A stretch of 64,000 nucleotides of DNA from the NCBI GenBank assembly GCA_037954235.1, contig JBBMOA010000001.1:28845074-28909073 (forward strand). Direction: 5' to 3'. The notes below the pieces were generated by a model. That model was not told the DNA's origin. It saw only the letters and a program-made list of their open reading frames with translations, and did no database searches. The stretch is from Aulostomus chinensis (lineage: Eukaryota; Chordata; Actinopteri; Syngnathiformes; Aulostomidae). Position numbers and translations under genes: made by a program. Of the stretch, positions 50,500 through 61,034 are shown in pieces. The stretch's first letter is position 1, and each line of letters starts with the position of its first letter.

Positions 50500-51480
50500 G
50501 TTAGCCGCTATGTTGCTAGCGGACATGTAATGACTGTTTCTCAGTTCAGCTATGATTCAGCAATATGAGATCTGTTCTGTTATAATCTTAAAGAAAGGAA
50601 AAAAAAACAATCGGAGTAAGTTGTAAATGCACCAAATTGTTGTAATGGATAAATATGTTAAAAGTTTTGCATCTTAGAGCTGTGTTCATTTTCATACGGG
50701 AACGGTAGTTTTGCCGTGTTTTCATAGGCGCCTTAAGTGCCTTGTTCAATGTCATAGAGCTGAGAGGTATTCATGATTTGTAGATGTGAGATTTTAATTG
50801 TTGCAATATTAATATGTAAGAGTTGATGTTGAAATGATACTGAGTAAAAGTCATGTGACTTGAGGAAGCATGATTAGAGATACAGAGATATTGTGTAGCA
50901 TGATTTATACTGTAACAAATGTAACGATGTCTGAGGGATTTTAATGTCTCAGGATATAGTTATTATTTTCTGTTACTGGCTGTTACATGAAGTGAAGAGA
51001 GAAAAAGAGAGTATACTGTACAGTAATTAGAGATAGATAACCAATTTTTTTCCTGTTATGGTAGATTGTTTTTTTTTTATTCTACTCCATTGCTGCATCT
51101 GCACTCTGGAGACTGACAGCATCGATCTCAACCAGGACCACTGTGTGACGAGAGGCAGGGTTCAAGAGGATCCAAATTCTTCAGTTCAGCATTACCGTGG
51201 AGCAGATAAGATCTAAGCCACGCAGCGTGCACATAGAAAAACAATAAAACATGACACACTACCCGGGTAGCACATACATATACATCAGACAGACGGACAG
51301 AAGGACAGTGACATTAAACAGCATGACGCTGTGAAGGGATGCTTATTTTTTTATTTTTCTTGTGTGAAGTGAAGCTTGTCTTACTCTTGCCATTGTGAAA
51401 AGAAAATTACAATAACTGTCTTGCACTAATTACCCCTCGCTCCTTGAGTTGAACCCAAGTATTGTTGCTTTTACCGAGTT
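50500..51480. other. No recognisable gene
   Basis: A/T-rich, with T runs near 51070 and 51345 and a (gaca)-rich patch near 51285. No coding or RNA signal was recognised. Confidence 0.4.
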
Positions 51481-51486
51481 ACAATA

Positions 51487-51545
51487 ATATTAGCTAGCTA
51501 GCAATGTTAGCTAGTTAACGTTAGCTAGCTGGCAATATTTAGCAC
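51487..51545. repeat. Palindromic ttagctagc cluster
   Basis: Repeated ttagctagctagcaatg and gttagctagttaacgttag words, each largely self-complementary. Such clusters are frequent in fish intergenic DNA. Confidence 0.7.
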
Positions 51546-51549
51546 CACC

Positions 51550-52179
51550 AACTAGTTAAACAAGGTCAACAGCTGTTATGATGATGGTCACATGATTTAA
51601 CCTTCCTCCTGTGGGACCTGTTGGAGGTTCTAAATGCATCAAAGAAGCACATCAACTTGTTGACTGCATCAAGGCTTTCTGACTTTGTCCGGAACCTCTA
51701 GTTCAACCAAATCAAACCAACAAATGTTGTTCACTGAATGATCGAATAGTGAGGGTCTGTCTGGACCCAGTTATCAAAATAAGATGACAAAGCAACAGTC
51801 AGAGCCAAACCTGAAGTCAGAAGTGCACTGTCAGCAACACTGCCAGCAGCTCCTCTCCCAGTCATGGGAGCTTCAGGGACTCTCATCAGCCTCGTTCTCC
51901 CATCGACCTGCACAACAACACAACAAACAAAGACGGCAGGTCCAGTGTGGTCCTGATAAGACCACTGGACTGCAGGGTCCCAATATCACTGGTGACAATG
52001 GTTTTACCAGCTGGGACCTTGGACAAGAACTTCTCAGAGGAAACTCATCATGGAGGCTCAGTGAAGAAAACTAGACCTGAGCTGCCTGCTGGAACCTAGC
52101 AGGTGAAGGACAGAGCTCCACCTCTTTAGAGACACCACCACTGTGGGCTCATGTTGGCAAAAGAAGTGGGTCAGTTTTT

Positions 52180-52180
<1 letters not shown>
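51550..52180. other. No recognisable gene
   Basis: Contains a 96-codon plus-strand frame at 51784-52074 rich in Gln, Ser and His, with no recognised motif and no supporting splice or start context. I do not call it. Confidence 0.4.

Positions 52181-52242
<62 letters not shown>
52181..52242 (+). repeat. (AC)31 microsatellite
   Basis: Uninterrupted AC dinucleotide run. Confidence 0.98.
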
Positions 52243-52245
<3 letters not shown>

Positions 52246-53408
52246 TGTTCTTACACACAGAGACTTTTCCTCTGTTTTTGTTTTTTACTGGTTTTGAACC
52301 AGTAACTGGTTTCTGTTGGTTTGGTTTGCTTGACTGGTTGTTGTTTGTTGACCTTCCAAATCCATATTTTGGGTTCTGGCTTGTTCTGCTTTTCATTTTG
52401 TGTTTGGATTAAAGTTCTGTTTCTGAAAAAGAGACTTTTTTCTCTTTTTCTTGAAGTAAATTTATGAGGTTCTAAACTGACCATAACACCATGGATGTTC
52501 CAATAGTTAATGATATTAAAATGAATACTAAATCAAACCAATCCATGTCAGAGATGTGTTCTAACACCCTCAGTAACGGTCAGGAAACACAACAACCTTT
52601 GGTTCATTTCTAGGATTTTCTTGAGGTTCATTTTACCATTTTTTTTAACTGAAATCGAGGGTTTAGTGACTAAAAAAAGGTCCAGAGGCCCACAACTAAA
52701 TATTCAAACCAATATTTCCATGGATAAGGAAGCCTAACAAGGTCACCAAGAGATGGAAACAACTTGGAGGATAGAAAATTGTTTTAGTTTATTTGACAGC
52801 TGATTGAAGACCTGGGTCAAAACTGACCGTTACCATAGAGATGGGAACAGGAAGCTGACACAAGAGGAAGGTTCCAGCTCTGAAAAAGTAGTTTGATCAA
52901 AATCTTGAACTGCCAGTAGAAATATCCTTTTGTATGTTGACCTTTGTTGACAGAAGTCACTTTAGCTTGGCAGTGAAAAGAATGGCTGCTAGCTTGACAA
53001 AGAACTGCACAAACCAGGTTCAAGCTGGACTTTGGACCCTGGTATCTGCAACGACTCCATCAACTCCTAATCTAGCAGCTCTGCTGGGTCCAACTATTTT
53101 ACAGAACATTTGACAGACCTGTGGAGCAGTGAGGACACACATGAGTTGATCACATGATCCACTGAAGCGCCATTTTACCTGCCACTGAGGTCACCAACAT
53201 GAACTGGAGTTGGGAATCTTCAACTGAACCTGGTATCACAGCGACACCTGCTGCTGCAAAATGGAACAGCAACATTGAAACCAAGTACAGGATTGGAGGG
53301 AGACTGATGGTCGCTGTTTGGGTTTTTGAAGAACAAGGAGGGCGTGGCTTCAAGCTGGATTCTCAGAGACTATTTCCCCAACCTCTACATTGGCATCTAC
53401 ACTGTCCT
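52243..53408. other. No recognisable gene
   Basis: Mixed single-copy-looking sequence. It begins with a short inverted repeat (ctggttttgaaccag, about 52289-52303). Nothing else was recognised up to the 22-bp repeats before the large ORF. Confidence 0.4.
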
Positions 53409-53410
53409 CC

Positions 53411-53496
53411 AGTCATGTGACTGAAGTCATCCACTCATGTGACTGAAGTCATCCAGTCATGTGACTGAAGTCATCCAGTCATGTCAGTGATGTCAC
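53411..53496 (+). repeat. 22-bp tandem repeat
   Basis: Three units of agtcatgtgactgaagtcatcc (first 20 nt agtcatgtgactgaagtcat) start at 53411, 53433 and 53455, followed by a decayed fourth. They lie ~150 bp upstream of the large ORF. Confidence 0.85.
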
Positions 53497-53639
53497 TCAG
53501 CAGGACTGTCACTGCCATCACATTATAGAAAAGAACCCAGACTCCACATTTATGGGGCAGTTTTGGTCTTTAAACACTTGACAGTTCCAGGAGATTTAGT
53601 CTGGCTCAAGATCTTCAGATCAACCCAGGACAGAAGGCT

Positions 53640-55691
53640 ATGACTCCATTGGATTGTATAGTTGGAGCATTCAGAGATCTGGTGGATCTCAGTAGGAGCT
53701 GTATTTATCCACTGAATGATCCTGGTCAATGTGATCCTGCTTCTCCATCTCTAAGGCTGACAGAGCAGGAGGACATGACTGAGAAGAAAGCTGCCCTTGA
53801 GCAGCTTCAGTCTCTGAGTGACAACACACAGGCAGAAAACCAGAATTTGAGGGAACAAGTTTCTACTCTTGAACGGAAGAATAAAAGAGCAATCCAGGAG
53901 CTACAGAACCTCACTGCTGTGGTGGCCAACCTCAAAACGGTCCAGGACAAGAACCAGACTCAGATAGAAGATCTGAACGCAACAGTCCACAGTCTTCAGT
54001 GTGAGGGGAGGAAGGTTGATGGAGAGAACAATGAGCTCAGAAAAGAGCTGACCCAGGTTCAGTCTCTGAGGGAGAGAGAACAGGTGGAGATGAAATGTCT
54101 TGAGGAAGACCTGACTGAGAAGAAAAGTGCACTTCATCAGCTTCAGTCTCTGTGTGACAAGAGATGGACAGAAAATCAGAATTTGTGGGGACAGGTTTCT
54201 AGTCTTGGACAAGAGAAGATTATTGCATATCAGCTGGTAGAGAACATGTCTGCCATGGTGGGCAACCTTGAATCTGTGAGGGAGGAGAACCAGACTCAGA
54301 TCAGAGACCTGAACACACAACTCCACAATCTTCAGCTTGAGGTGAAGATGGTTTACAAGGAGAAGTGTGACCTCAAGTGTGAGCTCAACTCCATCCAAGC
54401 AGAGAAGAACAAAATGAGAGAAGAACTCACTGAGAAGAAGACGACTCTTGAACAGCTGAGGTCCCAGAGTGAGGAGAGAGAGGCAGAAAATGGATGTTTG
54501 AGGAGACGAGTTTCTACTGCATCTCAGGAGACAGAGACCTTCACTGCAGAGTTGGCCCACCTTGAATCAAGGAAGGACCAGGACCCCACAAAGACTGGCA
54601 GTCTGAACGGTGAAGTTCAGAGTCTTCTATGTGCAGTGAGAACACAAAAGAAGAAAAGGAACAGTGCTCAGAGGGAAATCCTGGGAAATCTTCATGATTT
54701 AAAAAGCTGTTTGAAAGAGGAAAATCATGACCTTCAAGTGAAGGTCCAGCAAACTTCTGAAGAGCAAGCAGACTCTCCCCTACCTCCAGCCAGAGAAGAG
54801 CAAGCAGACTCTCCCCTACGTCCAGCCAGAGAAGAGCAAGCAGACTCTCCCCTACGTCCAGCCAGAGAAGAGCAAGCAGACTCTCCCCTACGTCCAGCCA
54901 GAGAAGAGCAAGCAGACTCTCCCCTACGTCCAGCCAGAGAAGAGCAAGCAGACTCTCCCCTACGTCCAGCCAGAGAAGAGCAAGCAGACTCTCCCCTACG
55001 TCCAGCCAGAGAAGAGCAAACAGACTCTCCCCTACGTCCAGCCAGAGAAGAGCAAGCAGACTCTCCCCTACGTCCAGCCAGAGAAGAGCAAGCAGACTCT
55101 CCCCTACGTCCAGCCAGAGAAGAGCAAGCAGACTCTCCCCTACGTCCAGCCAGAGAAGAGCAAGCAGACTCTCCCCTACGTCCAGCCAGAGAAGAGCAAG
55201 CAGACTCTCCCCTACGTCCAGCCAGAGAAGAGCAAGCAGACTCTCCCCTACGTCCAGCCAGAGAAGAGCAAGCAGACTCTCCCCTACGTCCAGCCAGAGA
55301 AGAGCAAACAGACTCTCCCCTACGTCCAGCCAGAGAAGAGCAAGCAGACTCTCCCCTACGTCCAGCCAGAGAAGAGCAAACAGACTCTCCCCTACGTCCA
55401 GCCAGAGAAGAGCAAACAGACTCTCCTCTACGTCCAGCCAGAGAAGAGCAAGCAGATGCTCTCATATGTTCTTCTGCAGAGGAGCGATGGGATTCTGCTG
55501 CATGTCCTGCAACTGAAAAGCAGAATGATGGGGGCACCCTGGAAACTGGACCTGCTAGGGGTCAAACCAGAGGTCTACTGAGCCGTTTGACATCTGGTGT
55601 AGAAGATGCTCTGTTCATGTTCATAGTTTCTTCTTTGTGTGCTTTTCCTCAACTTTGTTTTCTTTGTTTGTTATATATGATGATACCTTGA
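53640..55691 (+). CDS. 683-aa coiled-coil protein with 12-residue tandem repeats and C-terminal hydrophobic tail
   Basis: Uninterrupted single-exon frame, the only long intact one in the window. Residues ~1-45 are non-repetitive. About 46-373 form a predicted coiled coil built of three ~105-residue modules, each opening TEKK.(A/T)L.QL.S. Residues 374-601 are nineteen 12-residue repeats, consensus EEQADSPLRPAR. Residues ~654-683 are hydrophobic (LFMFIVSSLCAF, LCFLCLLYMMIP) and end the protein, as in tail-anchored membrane proteins. The first ATG was chosen because the frame is closed upstream. Its context (ggct-ATG-A) is moderate, and a later in-frame ATG sits at 53775. An inferred model is a cytosolic rod tethered to a membrane by its C-terminus. 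The family is not recognised, and similarity to golgin- or trichohyalin-like proteins may be compositional. A 5' exon cannot be excluded. Confidence 0.7.
   Translation: MTPLDCIVGAFRDLVDLSRSCIYPLNDPGQCDPASPSLRLTEQEDMTEKKAALEQLQSLSDNTQAENQNLREQVSTLERKNKRAIQELQNLTAVVANLKTVQDKNQTQIEDLNATVHSLQCEGRKVDGENNELRKELTQVQSLREREQVEMKCLEEDLTEKKSALHQLQSLCDKRWTENQNLWGQVSSLGQEKIIAYQLVENMSAMVGNLESVREENQTQIRDLNTQLHNLQLEVKMVYKEKCDLKCELNSIQAEKNKMREELTEKKTTLEQLRSQSEEREAENGCLRRRVSTASQETETFTAELAHLESRKDQDPTKTGSLNGEVQSLLCAVRTQKKKRNSAQREILGNLHDLKSCLKEENHDLQVKVQQTSEEQADSPLPPAREEQADSPLRPAREEQADSPLRPAREEQADSPLRPAREEQADSPLRPAREEQADSPLRPAREEQADSPLRPAREEQTDSPLRPAREEQADSPLRPAREEQADSPLRPAREEQADSPLRPAREEQADSPLRPAREEQADSPLRPAREEQADSPLRPAREEQADSPLRPAREEQTDSPLRPAREEQADSPLRPAREEQTDSPLRPAREEQTDSPLRPAREEQADALICSSAEERWDSAACPATEKQNDGGTLETGPARGQTRGLLSRLTSGVEDALFMFIVSSLCAFPQLCFLCLLYMMIP
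54759..55442 (+). repeat. 36-bp coding minisatellite, 19 units
   Basis: Nineteen in-frame 36-bp units of gaagagcaagcagactctcc plus cctacgtccagccaga. Variation is sparse. Unit 1 has cctcca for cgtcca (Pro for Arg). Units 8, 16, 18 and 19 have aca for gca (Thr for Ala). Unit 19 has a silent change. A twentieth unit fades after EEQADA. No unit contains an indel. Confidence 0.97.
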
Positions 55692-55719
55692 TCACCACAG
55701 CAGTTGATCCCAGCTTGAT

Positions 55720-56150
55720 CAGCTGAGTGCTTTGCAGTCTAAAGCACTTTAGTGATACCTGTGGGGTCCCTTATCCTCCCTGACCACAGGGATTCAGCCT
55801 CACTGTAGGAGAGTGAACCTTCCAGGTTGCAGCTTCTAGACTCTGGAACGCTCTCCCACTGGACATGAGGACGCTGAGGACACCTTTAGAAAGAAGCTAA
55901 AGACCCATTTGTTTAGTAAAATTATTGTTCATGATGGAATCGTCCCTCCTTACCTGCCCACACAGGTCAAGAGGTCAAATGATTCCCTGTTTAAAACAGC
56001 TCTTCATCTCATGGATGTGCATCCCAACAGTCAGAGCTCACAGATGCTCCTATTCCCTCCGGTGTGAGGCACTAGGAGTGACTGATGAGGGTCAGGGGGG
56101 TCAGGCTAGTCCAGATAGTGGGTCTGTATGAGGTTGGAAGGGAGGGATAA
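55720..56150 (+). mobile_element. LINE ORF2 3'-end remnant
   Basis: One frame reads SRLWNALPLDMRTLRTPLER before a stop, and with a shift continues KKLKTHLF-like. This matches the SRLWN(S/A)LP...R....FK..LKTHLF motif that closes the ORF2 of many fish non-LTR retrotransposons. Only this tail is recognisable, with at least one frame break. It lies ~30 bp after the stop of the 683-aa ORF and would form part of that transcript's 3' UTR. Confidence 0.6.
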
Positions 56151-56252
56151 GTGGCAGAGTACAGGCTGTAGTTGTGCTCCAACGGTTAAGACAGGGCAGG
56201 ACAAAAAATGACCTCCTGATGGTGTTAGGAGTGATTCTTACAAGAACCAATC

Positions 56253-56258
56253 AATAAA
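56253..56258 (+). promoter_or_regulatory. AATAAA polyadenylation signal candidate
   Basis: Canonical hexamer in caatcaataaaagtggg, ~560 bp after the stop codon of the large ORF. A plausible transcript end, either for that gene or for the LINE remnant. Confidence 0.4.
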
Positions 56259-56382
56259 AGTGGGTGGTGACCTGCTCATGTGACGCTTGTGTTGATGATT
56301 ACTGCGTCTCCTCCATGCTCATTTATCATGAATGAATCCCTCTGAGTAAAACACCTGATGACTCCTGAGTTGTTTCACAAAA

Positions 56383-56403
56383 TGTGTGTGTGTGTGTGTG
56401 TGC

Positions 56404-56462
<59 letters not shown>
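56383..56462 (+). repeat. (TG)n microsatellite with one CG interruption
   Basis: About 40 TG units, broken by tgcgcgtg near 56401. Confidence 0.97.
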
Positions 56463-56464
<2 letters not shown>

Positions 56465-57047
56465 CAATAACTACAAGTTGTCTATGTATAGATCAAACAA
56501 TTATTCATCAATTAGATACATTGCCTGTGGAAGTTCAGGTTTCCTGTAATTCAGTTTGCAGACAACACAGAAAACTGCCCCTGACCCCTCCCCTCATTCT
56601 GGAGGCTTTAACATGAAAATGAAAATGCTGACAGACACAAATGCAAATCAGGGTATCTGACCAGAGGTGACATATTTTTTAATGCTTTTCTTGTTATATT
56701 TGTTATATATGTTCTGTATGGTTATATTTGTTATGGTTGTTATGGAGTTGATGGTTATTATCTCTGTTTCTTGTGTCTTTGTCTTTGTTGTCCTCCCCTT
56801 CGTCTGTCCTGGATTTTTGACCTTGGTTGCAGGAAGCCTGTGACCTCAACTCCTTTTTCTGTGTTGCTGAACGTAGAGCCTTGCTTCATTGTGCTCGCTA
56901 AAGTGTGATCCTCCCTGCTGATTCCTTATTTCATTGACTAATTACCCACCAAAAATAAATACCTACTTGCTTTATTTGGCTGAAGTTTAAAAGACCATCA
57001 TTCTGGTAGCAACAGTCTTTCTGCCTTGTAAACACGCTAAGCTAACG
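56463..57047. other. No recognisable gene
   Basis: Contains gttatatttgttatatatgt-type degenerate repeats near 56690-56760. Nothing else was recognised. Confidence 0.4.
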
Positions 57048-57230
57048 ATGGCTTCTCCCTCTTGTTCTCCTCTCTCCTGCTCAGAGTGCCACATGTTTTG
57101 TTCCTCCTCTGCCTCCTTTAGTGATACTGATAAGTGTGTTAAATGTAGTTTTCTTGTTGTGTTGGAGGTGAGGCTTAGCGATGTTGAATTGGACCTGCAG
57201 CGGCTCTGCACCAAAAGCTGCGAGAGCTAG
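57048..57230 (+). pseudogene. Short Cys-rich ORF, possibly a retroelement ORF1 start
   Basis: A 60-codon frame starts MASPSCSPLSCSECHMF and continues SDTDKCVKCSF, giving a C-x2-C ... C-x2-C pattern followed by LEVRLSDVELDLQRL, a short amphipathic stretch. The layout recalls the N-terminus of ORF1-like proteins of fish LINEs, but this is recollection of style rather than a match I can prove. It stops soon after and has no recognised continuation. It may be a fragment or a chance frame. Confidence 0.3.
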
Positions 57231-57474
57231 CCAGCCCTCACTAGCTGGTGCAGACCGCCTTAGCTTAGCTCCTAGCTTAGGCCTAACTAGCGCTCCCCCA
57301 GCAGCTCCCATGCATCTGGGAGAGTGTCAAGAAAAGTTGGGCCCAAGCTAGGATTTGCTTGCTCATGAAGAATTGTTGGGTGTAAATTCATTTAAGGAGT
57401 GTTGAACTGGACCTGTTCTACTTGTAAAGTGTAACTTTTGTTATTTGGTGCTTTACAGGGTGATGACTTGACTT

Positions 57475-57760
57475 CATTGCAGCTTTGACCTGAGCAGGTG
57501 TTCATCCTCATCTCAGTAACAGGGGACACTTTATCACACCAGTGGACAAACATCAGCATTCATTACCCAGCAGCTCCTCTGATCAACAGAACAAGCTAAA
57601 GTATTCTGGAGAATGAGGGAATTGATCCCTCAACCTCTTACATGCGTAGCGAGCGCTCTACCATTTGAGCTAATTCCCTGTTAAGGAGCACAGCAGATGA
57701 TGCAGGTTGACCTTCATGAATGATTGAATGAGCGTCACCAGTTGAAGCTTCTCTGGTTGA
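57475..57760. repeat. tRNA-Ala-containing duplicated block, copy a
   Basis: Shares long stretches with 60756-61034 at an offset near 3281 bp: attgcagctttgacctgagc, ttatcacaccagtggacaaa, catcagcattcat, ggttgaccttcatg and gaagcttctctggtt. The tRNA-Ala-like sequence sits inside. Several small indels separate the copies. Confidence 0.85.
57607..57679 (-). pseudogene. tRNA-Ala-like pseudogene
   Basis: 73-nt minus-strand cloverleaf-like sequence with a good D arm (tagctcaaatggtagagc) and a perfect T stem (gaggg/ccctc). Decay is visible. The anticodon loop reads TACGCAT, with A instead of the invariant U33 and CGC where the Ala AGC copy would have T-AGC. The anticodon stem has a C-A mismatch, and the first acceptor pair is A-C. 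Probably non-functional. Confidence 0.7.
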
Positions 57761-58409
57761 CCAATGTAATGGAGACCAAGGGTTCCATGACATCAATGAT
57801 TAATTGAAGGTAGCATTTGTCTTGGTATTAACAGTTTATGTAAATTATAGGCACACACACATGTTAATGGTCAGGTTTATTGAATCGGAAAACATGTGAA
57901 ACATTTTCTATGCCATGTGTTCCAGGGAGGGACCTGGGAAGCACAGGGGGACCGGCCATCCTGCCTGTGGAAAATGAAGACCCCAGTGTCAGTCAGTGGG
58001 AATCACTGTGCAAGGCCTGGTATTTAGTGTTGATCTAGTTTGTCTTATGTAAATGTGGCAGTTTCAGGCGTCACGGTCAGTCCTCACCTCTTCCTGGTGG
58101 TTTCCTTTAAGGGGGTGGAGCCAAAAGGGGAGAGTGGCCCAAGGAAGCTCCTTAGGAGATGTAGGTGCAAACCTTTGCTCCCAGATGGGGGAGGGGGTAC
58201 AATCACAGGCAAGGTTCATTGAATGATTATGCATGTGGATGTATTATTGAGTTGGTGTAGTAGTCTGGAATCATGTATATATTTAGTCAGGTTAAGTTGT
58301 TGAGATGGTGCTGGTTTGATGTAAATATTGATTGTAGAGCATGGTTGTGGTCTCACCTCCACTCTATGGGCCATCCATCGTCATCTTCTGCTTATTCCTT
58401 ACTAGTAAG
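57761..58409. other. No recognisable gene
   Basis: Single-copy-looking sequence. Nothing recognised. Confidence 0.4.
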
Positions 58410-58740
58410 GGTCACGGGGGGGGGGGGGCTGGAGCCTATCCCAGCATCTACGGGCGAGAGGCGGTGTTCACCCTGGGGACAGGTCGCCAGTCCATCGCAG
58501 GGCCAATATACAGAGACGAACAACCATTCACACTCACACCTACGGTCAATTTAGAGTATCAATCAGCCTCGTCCCCTAATTGCATGTCTTTAGACAGTGG
58601 GAGGAAGCCGGAGTACCTGGAGAGAACCCACGCAGGAACAGGGAGAACATGCAAACGCCACACAGAAAGATCCCACGCCTGAGCCGGGACCTTCTTGCTG
58701 TGAGGGCACAGTGCTGACCACTGCACCACCGTGCAGCCCC
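58410..58740 (+). mobile_element. Common teleost dispersed repeat
   Basis: Contains ctggagcctatcccagcat, gacaggtcgccagtccatcg, attcacactcacacctacgg, gggaggaagccggagtacct, gagaacccacgcaggaacag and ccactgcaccaccgtgcagc in the order familiar from a very abundant fish repeat. The internal poly-G run (gtcacgggggggg) is at its start. I do not assign the family name or class. Confidence 0.75.
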
Positions 58741-58889
58741 GCTATGGGCTGGTCTGTCTAATTTCCTGCAGCCAGGAGAGGATAAAAGGCAGTCAGCGGT
58801 TTTTAATGTAAGTTGATGGTGTCTCATGCAATCTCATTCAATACTCCAGTGGTGGTTTAAGTGAAGAAAAACATGGGTTAGTCAGTAGG

Positions 58890-58994
<105 letters not shown>

Positions 58995-59926
58995 TTCCAT
59001 GCAGACTTTCCCTTGTAACAACCGATTTGATTTGGAAACCATCTCATCTAAATCTCCTCTCCAAAACCCTCTTCTGCAACTTTGTACCCAAGTTGTCTCC
59101 TCATCAGGCACCACAGTATCCAGTAGGTTCAGTTAAAACAGTCATCAGTGATTAATGTTCATGTTCAATGATGAGGTTTTGATTTATTCTTCCAGAATCA
59201 TCTGAAGAAACCCTCCTCAACACAGTGAAGCCTTCATCTGACAGGAGGAGTTTCTTTTCCCAGTGATTCCACTGATAATGAAAAGCTTTGTTCATCAGAC
59301 TGGTCTGATAGGATCAACTACTGGTTGCTCTGGAGTGCAAACAGCAACCTGTCAGGAAACATTAGTCAGATCAAAGCCAAGATTAAAGCAAGAGCCTCCA
59401 GATCAAAGTCAGAATTGATGATGATGTCATCAGGGGGCTTTGATAGTGTATTTATTTGTACCTAAAATTCTGTCTTTGATCTCAGGAGGACATGAAAGAA
59501 ACCCAATTGAGGAAAGTTGAGGAGAACATTCAGCTTCACTAGAAACACTTGAACTGTTGAACAGTAGAATTTGTTAGAAACAGTTTACAACACTGAGTGA
59601 CAGGACTGAAGAGGGGAGATTTTTGTATTTTCAGTTTAATTCTAACTTAAAACTGGGCATGAATATTTTTAGTCGTTCATATTCTAACATACAGAGGAAG
59701 TCATGACATTCCCTTTTTTTTAACCTGTCCTGTTCAGGAAATGGAAATTTAGCTGCTATGTTGAATCAGAAAAACCTTTTGAAGTCTACTTTGCTTCAGT
59801 CAGAAAGTGGACTGTTGTTAACTCTCACAATGGTTGGTGATTGTGGAGGAAGACAAAATCCTTATGAACCTCTTTTTAACAGACACACATTTCTAAAGAC
59901 ACTGGTTCATTTTATTTTTCTTCTTT
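58995..59926. other. No recognisable gene; short dispersed similarity
   Basis: About 59060-59115 (ctcctctccaaaaccctctt, tctcctcatcaggcaccaca) resembles 60365-60425, suggesting that more of this region than the tRNA-Ala block is duplicated. No coding signal. Confidence 0.4.
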
Positions 59927-59998
59927 TAGCAGAGGATGGTTTCGATCCATCGACCTCTGGGTTATGGGCCCAGCACGCTTCCTCTGCACCACTCTGCT
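59927..59998 (-). tRNA. Initiator tRNA-Met (CAT)
   Basis: Minus strand, 72 nt including the discriminator A. The acceptor stem agcagag/ctctgct is fully paired. The anticodon arm is ctgggcccataacccag, with the three G-C pairs characteristic of initiator tRNA and anticodon CAT. The T arm ggatcgaaaccatcc contains the initiator-type AUCGAAA loop rather than TTCGA. From memory it differs from the conserved vertebrate initiator at only two D-arm positions, giving one wobble pair. The nearest minus-strand TTTT terminator is ~70 nt away (near 59852), further than usual. It is therefore likely a functional gene or a very young copy. Confidence 0.9.
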
Positions 59999-60424
59999 CT
60001 ACCATTGATGGTAACGTCTGCTAGCTTAGTCTGCTACTTTGATGGCTCTGCCTGCTCTAAGGTCCAGACCCCTGGATGTGGTGGTTCCTACCTGAACGTA
60101 GATTCTGTCAGCTCATGTTGTTAAATCAACTCACCAGGAACACCAGTAGATTTCAATGGACTGACAATGAGTCTCATTGAATGGTAAACATGTCAAATAT
60201 GAAGTCATCACCTGAGGAGGTCTGCTGCTGGAATGAAGCTCCAGATATTCACAAGATATTCTAGATCTTAAAATAAAGCATTTTTATATTTGATTTATTG
60301 TTCATTAGCCTGCTTCACATTGTTTGATTCTATGTGTTGGATATAAATAGAACTTTGATCCACAACCTCCACAAACACTCTTGTCCAACTTTTGTGCCCA
60401 GATTTTCTCCTCCTGAGGCACCAA

Positions 60425-60500
60425 ATCAAGTCAAGTCATTTTATTTGTTTGAACCAAATCACAACAAAGTTCTCTCATGACTCTTTACTAGTAGTAAAGA
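60425..60500. mobile_element. Possible short fragment of a fish dispersed repeat
   Basis: caagtcattttatttgtttg followed by aaccaaatcacaacaaagtt recalls the ttttatttgtatagc..caaatcacaacaa stretch of common fish retroelements. Short and diverged. Confidence 0.3.
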
Positions 60501-60755
60501 AGTCTGCTTCTCCAGCTGAGTCAACAGATTCCTGTGTTGCTTGAGTCATTGTGTATCCTGGCTGCATTCAGCGCTTTCACCGCTGCAGCCTAGCTTGATT
60601 GCCAGTCAGGACAGGTGTTATTAAGAATGGAAGAGGGGACAGTTTTGGCAGGACAAGTTGCTCCACATTCAGGAGATGGTGGGAAGTTTCAAAGCTGCCA
60701 TAAATCTTGATGACAAACTTCTTCACTGTGTGGGAGGTTCAGAGTCCCTGGTTTG

Positions 60756-61034
60756 ATTGCAGCTTTGACCTGAGCAGGTGTTCATCCACATCTCAGTAAC
60801 GGGACACTTTATCACACCAGTGGACAAACATCAGCATTCATCACCCAGCAGCTCCTCTGATCAACAGACCAAGCTGAAGTATTCTGAGAAGGAGGGCATG
60901 GATCCCTCTACCTCTCACATGCTAAGCTAGCACTCTACCATTGGAGCTAAGTCCCTGCTAATGAGCATCAGATAATGCAGGTTGACCTTCATGCAGGGTT
61001 GAATGAGCGTCACCACTTGAAGCTTCTCTGGTTC
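60756..61034. repeat. tRNA-Ala-containing duplicated block, copy b
   Basis: Second copy of 57475-57760. The similarity covers both flanks of the tRNA, so a genomic segment rather than the tRNA alone was duplicated. Confidence 0.85.
60885..60956 (-). pseudogene. tRNA-Ala (AGC) pseudogene
   Basis: Minus strand. Anticodon loop TTAGCAT keeps the Ala anticodon AGC with U33. T stem gaggg/ccctc is present. The anticodon stem has an A-G mismatch. The acceptor stem (agggact against cttctca) has three mismatches following a small indel relative to the copy at 57607. Likely inactive. Confidence 0.65.

Noticed and set aside
54734..55537. 267-codon minus-strand frame of SLAGRRGESACS-type repeats
   Set aside because: It is the antisense shadow of the 36-bp coding minisatellite. 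The plus frame is longer and has non-repetitive coiled-coil sequence.
59758..60124. Plus-strand frames of 88 and 62 codons
   Set aside because: They run antisense through the initiator tRNA-Met and have no recognised domain.
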